Shown: piece after piece, positions 35,948-43,095 of the stretch | Layout: every line of letters begins with the position of its first letter | How positions within the stretch are numbered: position 1 is the stretch's first letter | DNA from: Microbispora sp. H13382 | GTDB lineage: Bacteria > Actinomycetota > Actinomycetes > Streptosporangiales > Streptosporangiaceae | Length of the DNA stretch: 64,000 bases | Assembly (NCBI RefSeq): GCF_014161445.1 | Contig: NZ_JABBXA010000004.1 | Coordinates: forward strand, 124,001 to 188,000 | Reading direction: 5' to 3' | The notes under the pieces: model-generated | What the model was told of the DNA's origin: nothing | What the model saw: the letters and a program-made list of their open reading frames with translations, nothing else | The model's database searches: none | Translations under genes and position numbers: made by a program

Positions 35948-36135
35948 GACCATCCGGCCGGGCTGTCAACGACTCGCGTAAAGCCGGTTCCCTGCCCAGA
36001 GGGTCGTCTTGGTGGATCGCTCCTGGTCACGTGTGCTCGGCGGTGGGGCGGGCGTCGGCGGAGGCGATGAAAGTTACGTGGCCCTGAGGTTTCCCCGTTG
36101 GTGCGGACCTCGGGGACGCTCCGAGCGGGAGGGCT

Positions 36136-36146
36136 CGATACTTTCG
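36136..36146. promoter_or_regulatory. Third CGAAANTTTCG-like site
   Basis: CGATACTTTCG, one mismatch from the xylanase-type palindrome, about 400 bases from the xylanase start and 106 bases before the GyrI-associated small ORF. It could be a distal site or chance. Confidence 0.3.
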
Positions 36147-36214
36147 CCACCGTACCGATAGTTTTCTGGTCGGCGTGCCGGCCGCTTCGTCCCTGCTGAT
36201 CAAGGACACACGGC

Positions 36215-36245
36215 TGGACCCTCCCACACTGGGAGGCCCCATGCT
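36215..36245 (+). promoter_or_regulatory. MerR-type promoter/operator
   Basis: A perfect 17-base dyad, CCTCCCA-CAC-TGGGAGG (36220-36236), lies between a possible -35 (TGGACC, 36215-36220) and -10 (CATGCT, 36240-36245) with a 19-base spacer, the hallmark of MerR-activated promoters. The -10 ends six bases before ATG 36252. No MerR gene is in the window. Confidence 0.5.
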
Positions 36246-36251
36246 GGGGGC

Positions 36252-36320
36252 ATGAACGAGGAACTGCGGCGCGTGGCGGTGCTGATCACCCGTCTGATGA
36301 CTGCTCTGGAGGAGCTATGA
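36252..36320 (+). CDS. 22-residue small ORF coupled to the GyrI-like gene
   Basis: Encodes MNEELRRVAVLITRLMTALE EL, an amphipathic helix-like peptide with no recognisable domain. Its stop overlaps the next start (ATGA, 36317-36320), implying translational coupling. It may be a real microprotein, a leader ORF, or the shortened N-terminus of a split gene. Confidence 0.45.
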   Translation: MNEELRRVAVLITRLMTALEEL

Positions 36321-36658
36321 CACCGCGATTGGTCCACTATGGCCCCGTCACCTGCCTCAATGTCACCGGCATGGGCGAGCCCGGCGATGCCGAGCATGCC
36401 TCGGCCATCGGCGCCCTTCACGCTGTGGCCTCCGTCATGGGCGGCCCCGCAGGGCCGCTGGAGGGTCGTTGGTGGGTGGAGGGCATGTTCAGGCCGCCGC
36501 TGGAGGTGCCGCGCGATCAGTGGCGATGGCATCTGCTGGTGCCGCTGCCCGACGTTCCCGAGGCGGGGTGGTCGAGGCGGCACGTGAGCGGGCGCGTGTG
36601 CACCGATCCTCGGCCCAAGACGATGCTCAGGCAGCCGGTGGCGCGCCCCGCCGGGTGA
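36317..36658 (+). CDS. GyrI-like small-molecule-binding domain protein (short)
   Basis: 113 residues resembling the GyrI-like/effector-binding fold: VTCLNVTGMGEPGDAEHASAIGALHAVASVMG, then PLEGRWWVEGMF and DQWRWHLLVPLPDVPEAG, matching the usual pattern of a strand, an LY-like helix, LEGLWW and W-W-M-I-P. Most stand-alone family members are about 200 residues, so this looks C-terminally short; the tail (CTDPRPKTMLRQPVARPAG) is not family-like. A MerR-type palindrome upstream is interesting because this fold is the ligand domain of many MerR proteins. Confidence 0.6.
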   Translation: MTPRLVHYGPVTCLNVTGMGEPGDAEHASAIGALHAVASVMGGPAGPLEGRWWVEGMFRPPLEVPRDQWRWHLLVPLPDVPEAGWSRRHVSGRVCTDPRPKTMLRQPVARPAG

Positions 36659-36754
36659 TCGGGTGGCAGGCCCCGTCTACCGGGAGCGCCCGGGTAACGC
36701 GGCGAGGCGCCGCTGGGCCACGCGCAGCAGGGCTCGATTCGCCGGACACGACCT

Positions 36755-37630
36755 TCAGTCGGACAGGTCGTCGAAGCCCTCGATCTCGCCGAAGGCGGCG
36801 CCGTACCGGACGCACACCATGCGGGCCACCGACTCGTGTGCGCCGAGGGGTTCGGCGCACCCGGCGCCGATCGACTCGGCGGCCGTCGTGATCCGGTCAC
36901 GGTCGGCCTCGGGCCCGATGACGTACGGCACCATGGCCAGCCGGTTGGCGCCGATGTTGCGCAGGCGCTCGGCGGCGTCGCGCACACTCGGCTGGCCGTC
37001 CAGCGCGGCGGGGACGACCGGGAGCGTCAGGCGGGCGGCCAGCAGGACGGCCGTGGCGTCGGCCCCGCGGGCGGCCTCGTCGCCCCCGGCGGTCGCGACG
37101 ATGATCCCGTCGACGGGGGAGGAGACGTTGAACAGGCGCATCCGGTCGGCGCGGGCCAGGCCCGCCTCGGCCAGGCGCACGTGCAGGGCCTCGGCCAGCA
37201 GCGGGTGCGGGCCGAGCGGATCGGTGATCTTCACCGCGGCCTCGCTCTGCGTCACGGCGTCCCGTACGGCGCGCAGCACGCGGGGATGGGGCCCGGTGAC
37301 GAGCGGGACGACGACCGCGGCCGGTCCGTCGGCGGGCCGCTGCGCGGAGATGGAGGCGAACTCCTTGGTGAGATCGGCGCCGCCGTCCGCCAGCGAGACG
37401 ATGCGAAGGTCGATCTGGGGGTTGTCGATCCTGACGATGGAGGCGACCTCCATGGCCACGTCCCCGTTCGGGCCCGCCGGTTCTCCGGCCCTGCCCGGCA
37501 CCGCGAGGACCAGGGCGGGCGCGTCGGGCGGCAGGTCGGCGGGGAGTGGCCGGCGGTGGCGGCCTGTCCCGGGCCGAGGAGAGCGCTCCCTGATGGGGAG
37601 CTTCGGGGGGTCCTCGTGACCTTCGTTCAC
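36755..37630 (-). CDS. CbiX-like (sirohydrochlorin chelatase family) protein
   Basis: 291 residues with two CbiX-type halves: PALVLAVPGRAGEPAGPNGD and VVPLVTGPHPRVLRAVRDAV in the first, VDGIIVATAGGDEAARGADATAVLLAARL and NRLAMVPYVIGPEADRDRI in the second. Family members insert Co or Fe into tetrapyrroles, but the typical HGS metal-binding pattern at the strand ends is not seen (AVPGRAG, ATAGGDE), so chelatase activity is uncertain. The GTG start is preceded by TAGAAT eight bases upstream (37639-37644, minus strand), suggesting leaderless transcription. Divergent from the lacI-type gene. Confidence 0.75.
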   Translation of the reverse strand: MNEGHEDPPKLPIRERSPRPGTGRHRRPLPADLPPDAPALVLAVPGRAGEPAGPNGDVAMEVASIVRIDNPQIDLRIVSLADGGADLTKEFASISAQRPADGPAAVVVPLVTGPHPRVLRAVRDAVTQSEAAVKITDPLGPHPLLAEALHVRLAEAGLARADRMRLFNVSSPVDGIIVATAGGDEAARGADATAVLLAARLTLPVVPAALDGQPSVRDAAERLRNIGANRLAMVPYVIGPEADRDRITTAAESIGAGCAEPLGAHESVARMVCVRYGAAFGEIEGFDDLSD

Positions 37631-37723
37631 ATCGGCGGATTCTAGGGCGAATCTGGCCGAAGAGCAGAACCAACGCGCGGCTTGTTGCGTCTTGGTGATC
37701 TAGGCGGTTTACATCTTCGTTAC

Positions 37724-37775
37724 TTGACGCTCTCCACGGGGGCGGGTTTGATATGGACTCATCCAGCCGTAAACG
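37724..37775 (+). promoter_or_regulatory. Promoters of the sugar/ADP-ribosylglycohydrolase operon
   Basis: TTGACG (37724-37729) with TGATAT (37749-37754; 19-base spacer) and TTGATA (37748-37753) with TAAACG (37770-37775; 16 bases) are two candidate cores. The palindromic operator at 37769-37780 overlaps the second or lies just downstream of the first. Confidence 0.4.
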
Positions 37776-37780
37776 TTTAC
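37769..37780. promoter_or_regulatory. LacI operator O1
   Basis: Perfect 12-base palindrome GTAAACGTTTAC with a central CG, typical of LacI/GalR operators, 64 bases before the regulator start codon. Confidence 0.75.
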
Positions 37781-37802
37781 CGATCGCACACGTTACTGAT
37801 TG

Positions 37803-37814
37803 GTAAACGATTAC
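37803..37814. promoter_or_regulatory. LacI operator O2
   Basis: GTAAACGATTAC, one base from the O1 palindrome, centred 34 bases downstream of O1. Two operators about three helical turns apart suggest cooperative autoregulation of the operon. Confidence 0.65.
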
Positions 37815-37843
37815 AGGACACTCTCTTCCAAGTGAGGTGGCCG

Positions 37844-38893
37844 GTGACCGAGGGTCCCACGATCACCACGATCGCGCAACGCGCCGGTGTGTCGATCGCC
37901 TCGGTGTCTCGGGTGCTCAACGGGCTTCCGACGCGTGAGGACACCGTGCGGCGCGTCATGCGCGCGGCCGACGAGCTCGGCTACGTGCCCAACTCGGTCG
38001 CCCGCTCGCTCCGCAACCGCCGCACCGACCAGGTCGCCTTCGCGATGGCCGACATCGGCAACCCGGTCTACGTGGCGATGGTGCGCGAGATCCAGCCGAT
38101 GCTCAAGGAGGCCGGCTACCGGCTCCTCATCCACTCCACCGACGGTGACGCCGAGGACGAGCTCGGCGTGCTGCGCGGGCTGCGCGAGCGCTACGTGGAC
38201 GGCCTCATCATCAGCCCGCTGCGCGGCGTGACCGAGGAGCACGTGAGGGCCATCGTCGCCGCGCGCGCCCCCGTCGTCGTCATCGGCGCGTTACCGGTAG
38301 GCATGCCGGAGGGCGCGCCGGTCGACAACGTGCGGACCGACTCGAGGACCGGCGTCCGGCTCGCGCTCGACCACCTGTACGCGATCGGCAGGCGGCGCAT
38401 CGGCTTCCTCAACGGCCCGCTCGACACCGTTCCCGGCGCCGCCCGCGCCGCCGCCTACCGGGAGGCCCTGGAGGCACTGGGCCTGCCGTACGACGAGGAC
38501 CTGGTGGAGGTGGGCGACTTCTACCGCGACAGCGGCGCCCGCGCCGCGCGGGCGCTGCTGTCGCGCGTGCCCGGCCTGGACGCGCTGATGTGCGCCAACG
38601 ACCTCATCGCGCTCGGCGCCCTCGACGTGCTGCGCGAGCACGGCCGGGACGTCCCCGGAGACGTGGCGGTGGTCGGCATGGACGACACCGATCTCGCCTC
38701 GGTGACGTGGCCGACGCTGACCAGCGTCTCGCTCGGCTCGGCCGAGCGCGGCAGGGCGGCGGCCACGCTGCTGCTCGACCGGCTGCAGAACGGCCCCCGC
38801 GAGCCGCGGGTGACGGTCGTGCGGCCGAGCCTCACCGTCCGCGGCTCGACCGCTGTTCCCGGTCTTCCCGGCACCGCTGGGGACGGTCGGTGA
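37844..38893 (+). CDS. LacI family transcriptional regulator
   Basis: 349-residue repressor heading the operon. HTH at residues 5-27 (ITTIAQRAGVSIASVSRVLN), hinge LGYVPNSVARSLRN, then a periplasmic-binding-like ligand domain (VAFAMADIGNPVYVAMVREI; VDNVRTDSRTGVRLALDHLY; DVAVVGMDDTDLASVTWPTLTSV). GTG 37844 has GAGGTGG just upstream; the frame is open farther 5' across the operators, so the longer start is rejected. Its stop overlaps the first permease start (GTGA). Likely senses the imported sugar or a product and represses the operon through O1/O2. Confidence 0.95.
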   Translation: MTEGPTITTIAQRAGVSIASVSRVLNGLPTREDTVRRVMRAADELGYVPNSVARSLRNRRTDQVAFAMADIGNPVYVAMVREIQPMLKEAGYRLLIHSTDGDAEDELGVLRGLRERYVDGLIISPLRGVTEEHVRAIVAARAPVVVIGALPVGMPEGAPVDNVRTDSRTGVRLALDHLYAIGRRRIGFLNGPLDTVPGAARAAAYREALEALGLPYDEDLVEVGDFYRDSGARAARALLSRVPGLDALMCANDLIALGALDVLREHGRDVPGDVAVVGMDDTDLASVTWPTLTSVSLGSAERGRAAATLLLDRLQNGPREPRVTVVRPSLTVRGSTAVPGLPGTAGDGR

Positions 38894-39819
38894 CCGCGCT
38901 CGCCGAGCGGCCGTACGGCGGGTCGCGGGGCGGGCCTCAGGGCGGGTCCCAGGGTGGGTCACAGGGCGGCCGGCGCTCCCGGGGCGCGCTGGCGCTGATG
39001 CTGCCCGCGCTCGTGCCGGTGCTGGTGTTCAGCGTGGGCCCGCTGCTCTACGGCATCCTGCTGGCCTTCACCGACGCGCGGTCCGGCCGCAACACCGAGA
39101 CCTCGTTCGTGGGCCTGGAGAACTTCGCGGAGCTGCTGTCGGACGGCGACTTCTGGGAGTCGTTCCGCATCGGCCTGGTCTGGGGCCTGTCGGTGACCGT
39201 GCTGCAGTTCCTCGCCTCGCTGGGGCTCGCGCTGCTGCTGAACCAGGACCTTCGCCTGCGCGGCGTCGCCCGGGTGCTGGCGGTCGTGCCGTGGGCCATG
39301 CCGCCGGTGGTGATCGGCCTGATGTGGCGGCTGGTGTACCACCCGGACGCGGGCCTGCTCAACGGCCTGTTCGGCACGCGCGTCGACTGGCTGCACGACT
39401 TCTCCCTGGCGCTGCCCGCCGTGATCGTGGTCGGGGTGTGGACCGGCATGCCGCAGACCACGGTCGTGCTGCTCGCCGGCCTGCAGAACGTGCCCAAAGA
39501 GCTGTACGAGGCGGTCAGCGTGGACGGCGCGGGCGCCTGGCGGCGCTTCTGGAACGTCACGCTGCCGCAGTTGCGGCCGGTGATCGTGGCCATCACCTCC
39601 CTCGACTTCGTGTGGAACATCAACCAGTTCAGCCTGGTCTACGTGCTCACCCAGGGCGGGCCCGGCGGGCGGACGAGGCTGCCCATGCTCTTCGCGTACG
39701 AGGAGGCGTTCCGGTACGGCTTCTTCGGCTACGCCGCGACGCTCGGCGTGGCGATCACGATCGTCGTGCTGGCCGTGCTGGGCCTCTACTTATGGCGGCA
39801 GGCGCGGGAGGCGGACTGA
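38890..39819 (+). CDS. Sugar ABC transporter permease (MalF/UgpA-like)
   Basis: 309-residue inner-membrane component with six predicted helices after a cytoplasmic N-tail that contains Gly/Gln/Ser repeats (GGPQGGSQGGSQGG). The EAA loop is intact: YEAVSVDGAGAWRRFWNVTL. Forms the channel with the next gene. The operon has no ATPase gene, so a shared MsiK-type ATPase must energise it, as is usual for CUT1 systems in actinomycetes. GTG start overlapping the lacI-type stop. Confidence 0.93.
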   Translation: MTALAERPYGGSRGGPQGGSQGGSQGGRRSRGALALMLPALVPVLVFSVGPLLYGILLAFTDARSGRNTETSFVGLENFAELLSDGDFWESFRIGLVWGLSVTVLQFLASLGLALLLNQDLRLRGVARVLAVVPWAMPPVVIGLMWRLVYHPDAGLLNGLFGTRVDWLHDFSLALPAVIVVGVWTGMPQTTVVLLAGLQNVPKELYEAVSVDGAGAWRRFWNVTLPQLRPVIVAITSLDFVWNINQFSLVYVLTQGGPGGRTRLPMLFAYEEAFRYGFFGYAATLGVAITIVVLAVLGLYLWRQAREAD

Positions 39820-39820
39820 C

Positions 39821-40639
39821 ATGACCCGTGCGCTGAAACATCTCGCGTTGCTGGGATACGTCGTGTTCCTGGCGTTCCCGCTGCTGTGGCTGCTGTCCAC
39901 CGCCCTGAAGACGCCGCAGGAGATGGCCGCCCTCGATCCCACGTGGATCCCGCGCCGGCCGACCCTGGCGAACTTCGCCGACGCCTTCGGGGAGCAGGAC
40001 CTGCTCGGCGCCGCCCTGCGCAGCCTCGTCGTCGCGGTCGCCACCGCCCTGATCACGGTGACGCTCGCGCTGCCCGCGGCGTACGCGCTGGCCCGCCACC
40101 GAAGCGCGGCCGGCCGGATCGCGATCGGGTGGGTGCTGGTCAGTCAGGTCTTCCCGGTGGTCCTGGTCATCATTCCGCTGTTCATGGTGCTGCGGCGGCT
40201 GGAGCTGGTGAACACGCTCGCCGGGCTCACGGTCGTGCACGTCACGTTCGTCATGCCGTTCGCGCTGTGGATGCTGCGCGGGTACGTGCGGGCGGTGCCG
40301 CGCGAGCTGGAGGAGGCGGCGGCCGTGGACGGCGCGGGGCGGCTGCGCGCGCTGGCCGCCGTCGTCGCCCCGCTGCTCGCGCCCGGCGTGGTCGCGACGC
40401 TGCTGTTCGGCTTCATCTCGTCCTGGAACGAGTTCCTGTTCGCCCTCGTGATCCTCAAGGATCCCGAGGTGGAGACCCTTCCGCTGACGCTGGTGCGCTT
40501 CGTCGGCCCGGAGGGGGTCGCCCGGCTCGGCCCGCTGGCGGCGGCGTCGCTGCTCGCGACCGTGCCGAGCCTCGTCTTCTTCGCGATCATCCAGCGGCGC
40601 CTGCGGTCCGGCCTGATGGCCGGCGCCGTCAAGGGCTGA
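39821..40639 (+). CDS. Sugar ABC transporter permease (MalG/UgpE-like)
   Basis: 272-residue partner permease with six helices. EAA loop LEEAAAVDGAGRLRALAAVV; the LWLLSTALKTPQEM start and SWNEFLFALVILKDPE are typical of the MalG side. It starts one base after the first permease's stop. Confidence 0.94.
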   Translation: MTRALKHLALLGYVVFLAFPLLWLLSTALKTPQEMAALDPTWIPRRPTLANFADAFGEQDLLGAALRSLVVAVATALITVTLALPAAYALARHRSAAGRIAIGWVLVSQVFPVVLVIIPLFMVLRRLELVNTLAGLTVVHVTFVMPFALWMLRGYVRAVPRELEEAAAVDGAGRLRALAAVVAPLLAPGVVATLLFGFISSWNEFLFALVILKDPEVETLPLTLVRFVGPEGVARLGPLAAASLLATVPSLVFFAIIQRRLRSGLMAGAVKG

Positions 40640-40670
40640 CCCGCATGGCGACCATTGATTGGAGGTCTCA

Positions 40671-40751
40671 ATGAGCGAGCGTAGCGAGCGAATGGGGAAA
40701 CACCGCGATCGACGAGTGTCGCTGCGAGCCGAAGGCGAGGAGGCGGCATGA
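40671..40751 (+). CDS. 26-residue SERSER ORF within a REP-like insertion
   Basis: ATG preceded by TTGGAGG; encodes MSERSERMGKHRDRRVSLRA EGEEAA and stops inside the start of the binding-protein gene (ATGA, 40748-40751). The DNA (GAGCGAGCGTAGCGAGCGAA..., then GCTGCGAGCCGAAGGCGAGG) resembles a short interspersed GAGCGAGCG-type element I associate with actinomycete genomes, often producing MSERSER N-termini. It may keep translation coupled across the inserted DNA. Confidence 0.55.
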   Translation: MSERSERMGKHRDRRVSLRAEGEEAA

Positions 40752-42058
40752 GGAGATTGGGTGCCGCGCTGGCCGTGGCGGCGGTCGCGCTCGCCGCCGG
40801 ATGCGGAAGCGGCGGCGACGGCGGCGACGCCGCGTCCGGGGGGAACGGGCAGCCGGTGCGGCTGCGCTTCCTCAGCCTGGCCTGGCAGAAGGAGTCGATC
40901 GAGGCCAACAAGCAGATCGTCGCCGAGTGGAACACGGCCAACCCGAAGATCCAGGTCGAGTACGTCCAGGGGAGCTGGGACAACGTCAACGACCAGCTCG
41001 TGACCTCGTTCGAGGCCGGCGACCCGCCGGACGTCATCCACGACGACTCCCCGGCGCTGTCGAGCTTCGCCTCGCGGGGCTTCCTGTTGGACCTCACGGG
41101 CAAGGTCCCCGCCGGGCTGAAGAACGACATCCCGCAGGCGGCGTGGGACACCGTCACCTTCTCCGACGGCAAGAGCGGCCAGGGCGTGTACGGCGTGCCG
41201 TTCCTGCAGGAGTCGCAGGTGCTCATCGCCAACAAGAAGCTGCTCGACGGCGCCGGTGTGCGCCTGCCCACCCCGGACGCGCCGTGGACGTGGGACGAGT
41301 TCGCCGACGTGGCGAAGAAGCTCACCAAGAAGGGCGCGTACGGCGTGGCCTGGCCGATGAAGTCGCCGGTCAACAAGGTGCTGAACCTGGCGTTGAACTT
41401 CGGCGGCACCTTCTTCGACACGCAGAACGGCAAGACCACGGTGAAGGCCGGGGCGCAGGAGCGGGAGGTGCTGCAGCGCATCCACGACCAGCTCTACACC
41501 GACAAGTCGGCCGACCCGTCCGCGCTCGGCATGGGCACCGCCGACCCGCTGCCGGGCTTCTTCGCCGGGAAGTACGCCATCCTCCCCGCCGGGGTGTACC
41601 TGCGCCAGCAGGTCGCCGAGCAGGCGCCGAGCGGGTTCGAATGGGTCACGCTGCCGCCGCTGAAGGGCGTCACCTCGCAGCAGGGCGCGGTGTCCCAGAC
41701 GCTGTCGGTCGCGGCCGACAGCGAGCACTCCGACGAGGCGCTGAAGTTCATCGCCTACTTCCTGAACGGCCCGAACCAGGCGAAACTGGCCAAGGGTGAC
41801 TGGCTGCTGCCCACCAGCACGACCGCGGCGAAGGACCCCGCGCTCACGACGGAGGAGAACGGCTGGGACGTCGCCACCGCCTCGGCGAAGGACCTCGTCG
41901 TCGCGCCGTTCCTCAAGGTGAACGGGTACGACGAGTGGAAGAGCAAGGTGGCCACGCCGGCGATGCAGGAGTACTTCGCCGACAAGATCAGCCTGGACGA
42001 GCTCGCCACGCGGCTCGTCGAGGAGGGGAACAAGGTGCTGGAACGGTACAGCCGATGA
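40748..42058 (+). CDS. Sugar ABC transporter substrate-binding lipoprotein
   Basis: 436-residue extracytoplasmic solute-binding protein of the CUT1 type. Lipobox ALAAGC (Cys20) followed by a Gly/Ser-rich tether. Body typical of family 1 binding proteins: FLSLAWQKESIEANKQIVAEWNTANP, GDPPDVIHDDSPALSSFAS, VYGVPFLQESQVLIANKKLL and LPGFFAGKYAILPAGVYLRQ. Delivers an unidentified sugar or glycoside to the two permeases. Overlaps the SERSER ORF and, at its 3' end, the first ADP-ribosylglycohydrolase start (ATGA). Confidence 0.94.
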   Translation: MRRLGAALAVAAVALAAGCGSGGDGGDAASGGNGQPVRLRFLSLAWQKESIEANKQIVAEWNTANPKIQVEYVQGSWDNVNDQLVTSFEAGDPPDVIHDDSPALSSFASRGFLLDLTGKVPAGLKNDIPQAAWDTVTFSDGKSGQGVYGVPFLQESQVLIANKKLLDGAGVRLPTPDAPWTWDEFADVAKKLTKKGAYGVAWPMKSPVNKVLNLALNFGGTFFDTQNGKTTVKAGAQEREVLQRIHDQLYTDKSADPSALGMGTADPLPGFFAGKYAILPAGVYLRQQVAEQAPSGFEWVTLPPLKGVTSQQGAVSQTLSVAADSEHSDEALKFIAYFLNGPNQAKLAKGDWLLPTSTTAAKDPALTTEENGWDVATASAKDLVVAPFLKVNGYDEWKSKVATPAMQEYFADKISLDELATRLVEEGNKVLERYSR

Positions 42059-43089
42059 TCTCCGTCCGCGACCGCGCCCGGGGCTGCCTGCTCGGCCTCG
42101 CCGCCGGCGACGCCCTGGGCGCACCCGCGGAGAACCTCGGGCCGGAGGAGATCGCCGCCCGGTGGGGCGTGCTCACCGAGATCGAGGGCGGCGGCACCGA
42201 CGACACCGAATACACGATCTTCGCCGCCACCGTGCTCCTGCACCACGGTCACGGGCTCACCTCCGAGGACGTGGCGCGGGCCTGGCGCGAGGAGATCGTG
42301 GCGCGGCTCGACGGGCCGATGCGCGGCGCCGGGTTCTCCGAACTCGGCACCGTCGAGGCCCTGCGGCGCGGCCTGGAGCCGCCGCTGACCGGCCGGTGGC
42401 ACGCCCACGGCTGGTCCGACGGCCTGGCCATGCGGGCGGCGCCGTATGGGATCTTCGCGGTGGGCGACCCGGACGAGGCGGCGCGGCTGGCGGAGGCCGA
42501 CGGGCGGGTGAGCCACACCGGCGAGGGGATACTCGGCGGCCGGGCGGTGGCCGCGGCGGTCGCGGTGGCGATGACCGGCGCCCCGCCCGGTGAGGTGGCC
42601 GGGGCGGCCCTGCGGGCGGTGCCGGAGGACTCCTGGACCGCCCGCAGCCTCCGCGCCGCGCTCGACGTCGCCGCCCGCACGCCCCGTCCCCTCTCGGGAC
42701 GCGCCCTGCACGATTCCTTTGGGCGTGCTCTGCACGATTCCTTTGGGCGTGCTCTGCACGATTCCTTTGGGCGTGCTCTGCACGACGCCGTCGTGATGGC
42801 GCATTACCCGTGGACGGACCTGGCGCCCGAGGCGGTCGCCCTCGCGATCGCCGCCTACGTGGCGGGCGGCGGGGAGGTGGAGACGTCGGTCGTCACCGCG
42901 GCCAACCTCGGCAGGGACGCCGACACCACCGCCGCCGTCGCCGGGGCCCTCGCGGGGGCGGGCCGCGGCGAGGCGGCGGTGCCGGAGCGCTGGGCCGCGC
43001 GGATCGGCCCGGTGGCCGGGCGCTGCCTGCCCGTGGTCGCCGGACGGGACATTCGCGACGTGGCCGACGAGCTCGTGAAAGGAATGTAG
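42055..43089 (+). CDS. ADP-ribosylglycohydrolase family protein 1
   Basis: 344-residue DraG/ARH-fold hydrolase, expected to cleave an N- or O-glycosidic bond to ribose using two metal ions. Start signature GCLLGLAAGDALGAPAENLG; metal residues in GGTDDTEYT (Asp49, Asp50) and LGRDADTTAAVAGALAGAG (Asp288, Asp290). Residues about 219-246 contain an eight-residue tandem repeat (RALHDSFG x3, then RALHDAVV) produced by an exact 24-base DNA repeat. The translated repeat sits in a helical connector, so the enzyme may tolerate it. ATG overlaps the upstream stop. Confidence 0.9.
   Translation: MISVRDRARGCLLGLAAGDALGAPAENLGPEEIAARWGVLTEIEGGGTDDTEYTIFAATVLLHHGHGLTSEDVARAWREEIVARLDGPMRGAGFSELGTVEALRRGLEPPLTGRWHAHGWSDGLAMRAAPYGIFAVGDPDEAARLAEADGRVSHTGEGILGGRAVAAAVAVAMTGAPPGEVAGAALRAVPEDSWTARSLRAALDVAARTPRPLSGRALHDSFGRALHDSFGRALHDSFGRALHDAVVMAHYPWTDLAPEAVALAIAAYVAGGGEVETSVVTAANLGRDADTTAAVAGALAGAGRGEAAVPERWAARIGPVAGRCLPVVAGRDIRDVADELVKGM
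42709..42787 (+). repeat. 24-bp in-frame tandem repeat inside ADP-ribosylglycohydrolase 1
   Basis: The unit TGCACGATTCCTTTGGGCGTGCTC (split here as TGCACGATTCCT + TTGGGCGTGCTC) occurs three times, plus a partial fourth. The repeats are nearly identical and locally AT-richer than the gene (GATTCCTTTG), suggesting recent expansion. The frame is kept because 24 is a multiple of three. Confidence 0.85.
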
Positions 43090-43095
43090 GACCAC

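Noticed and set aside
36755..37630. Confident sirohydrochlorin chelatase function
   Set aside because: The fold pattern fits, but the His metal-binding motif is not seen, so only a family-level call is given.
42709..42787. Possible short CRISPR or attachment-site array
   Set aside because: The repeat is in frame inside an intact gene and has no spacers.
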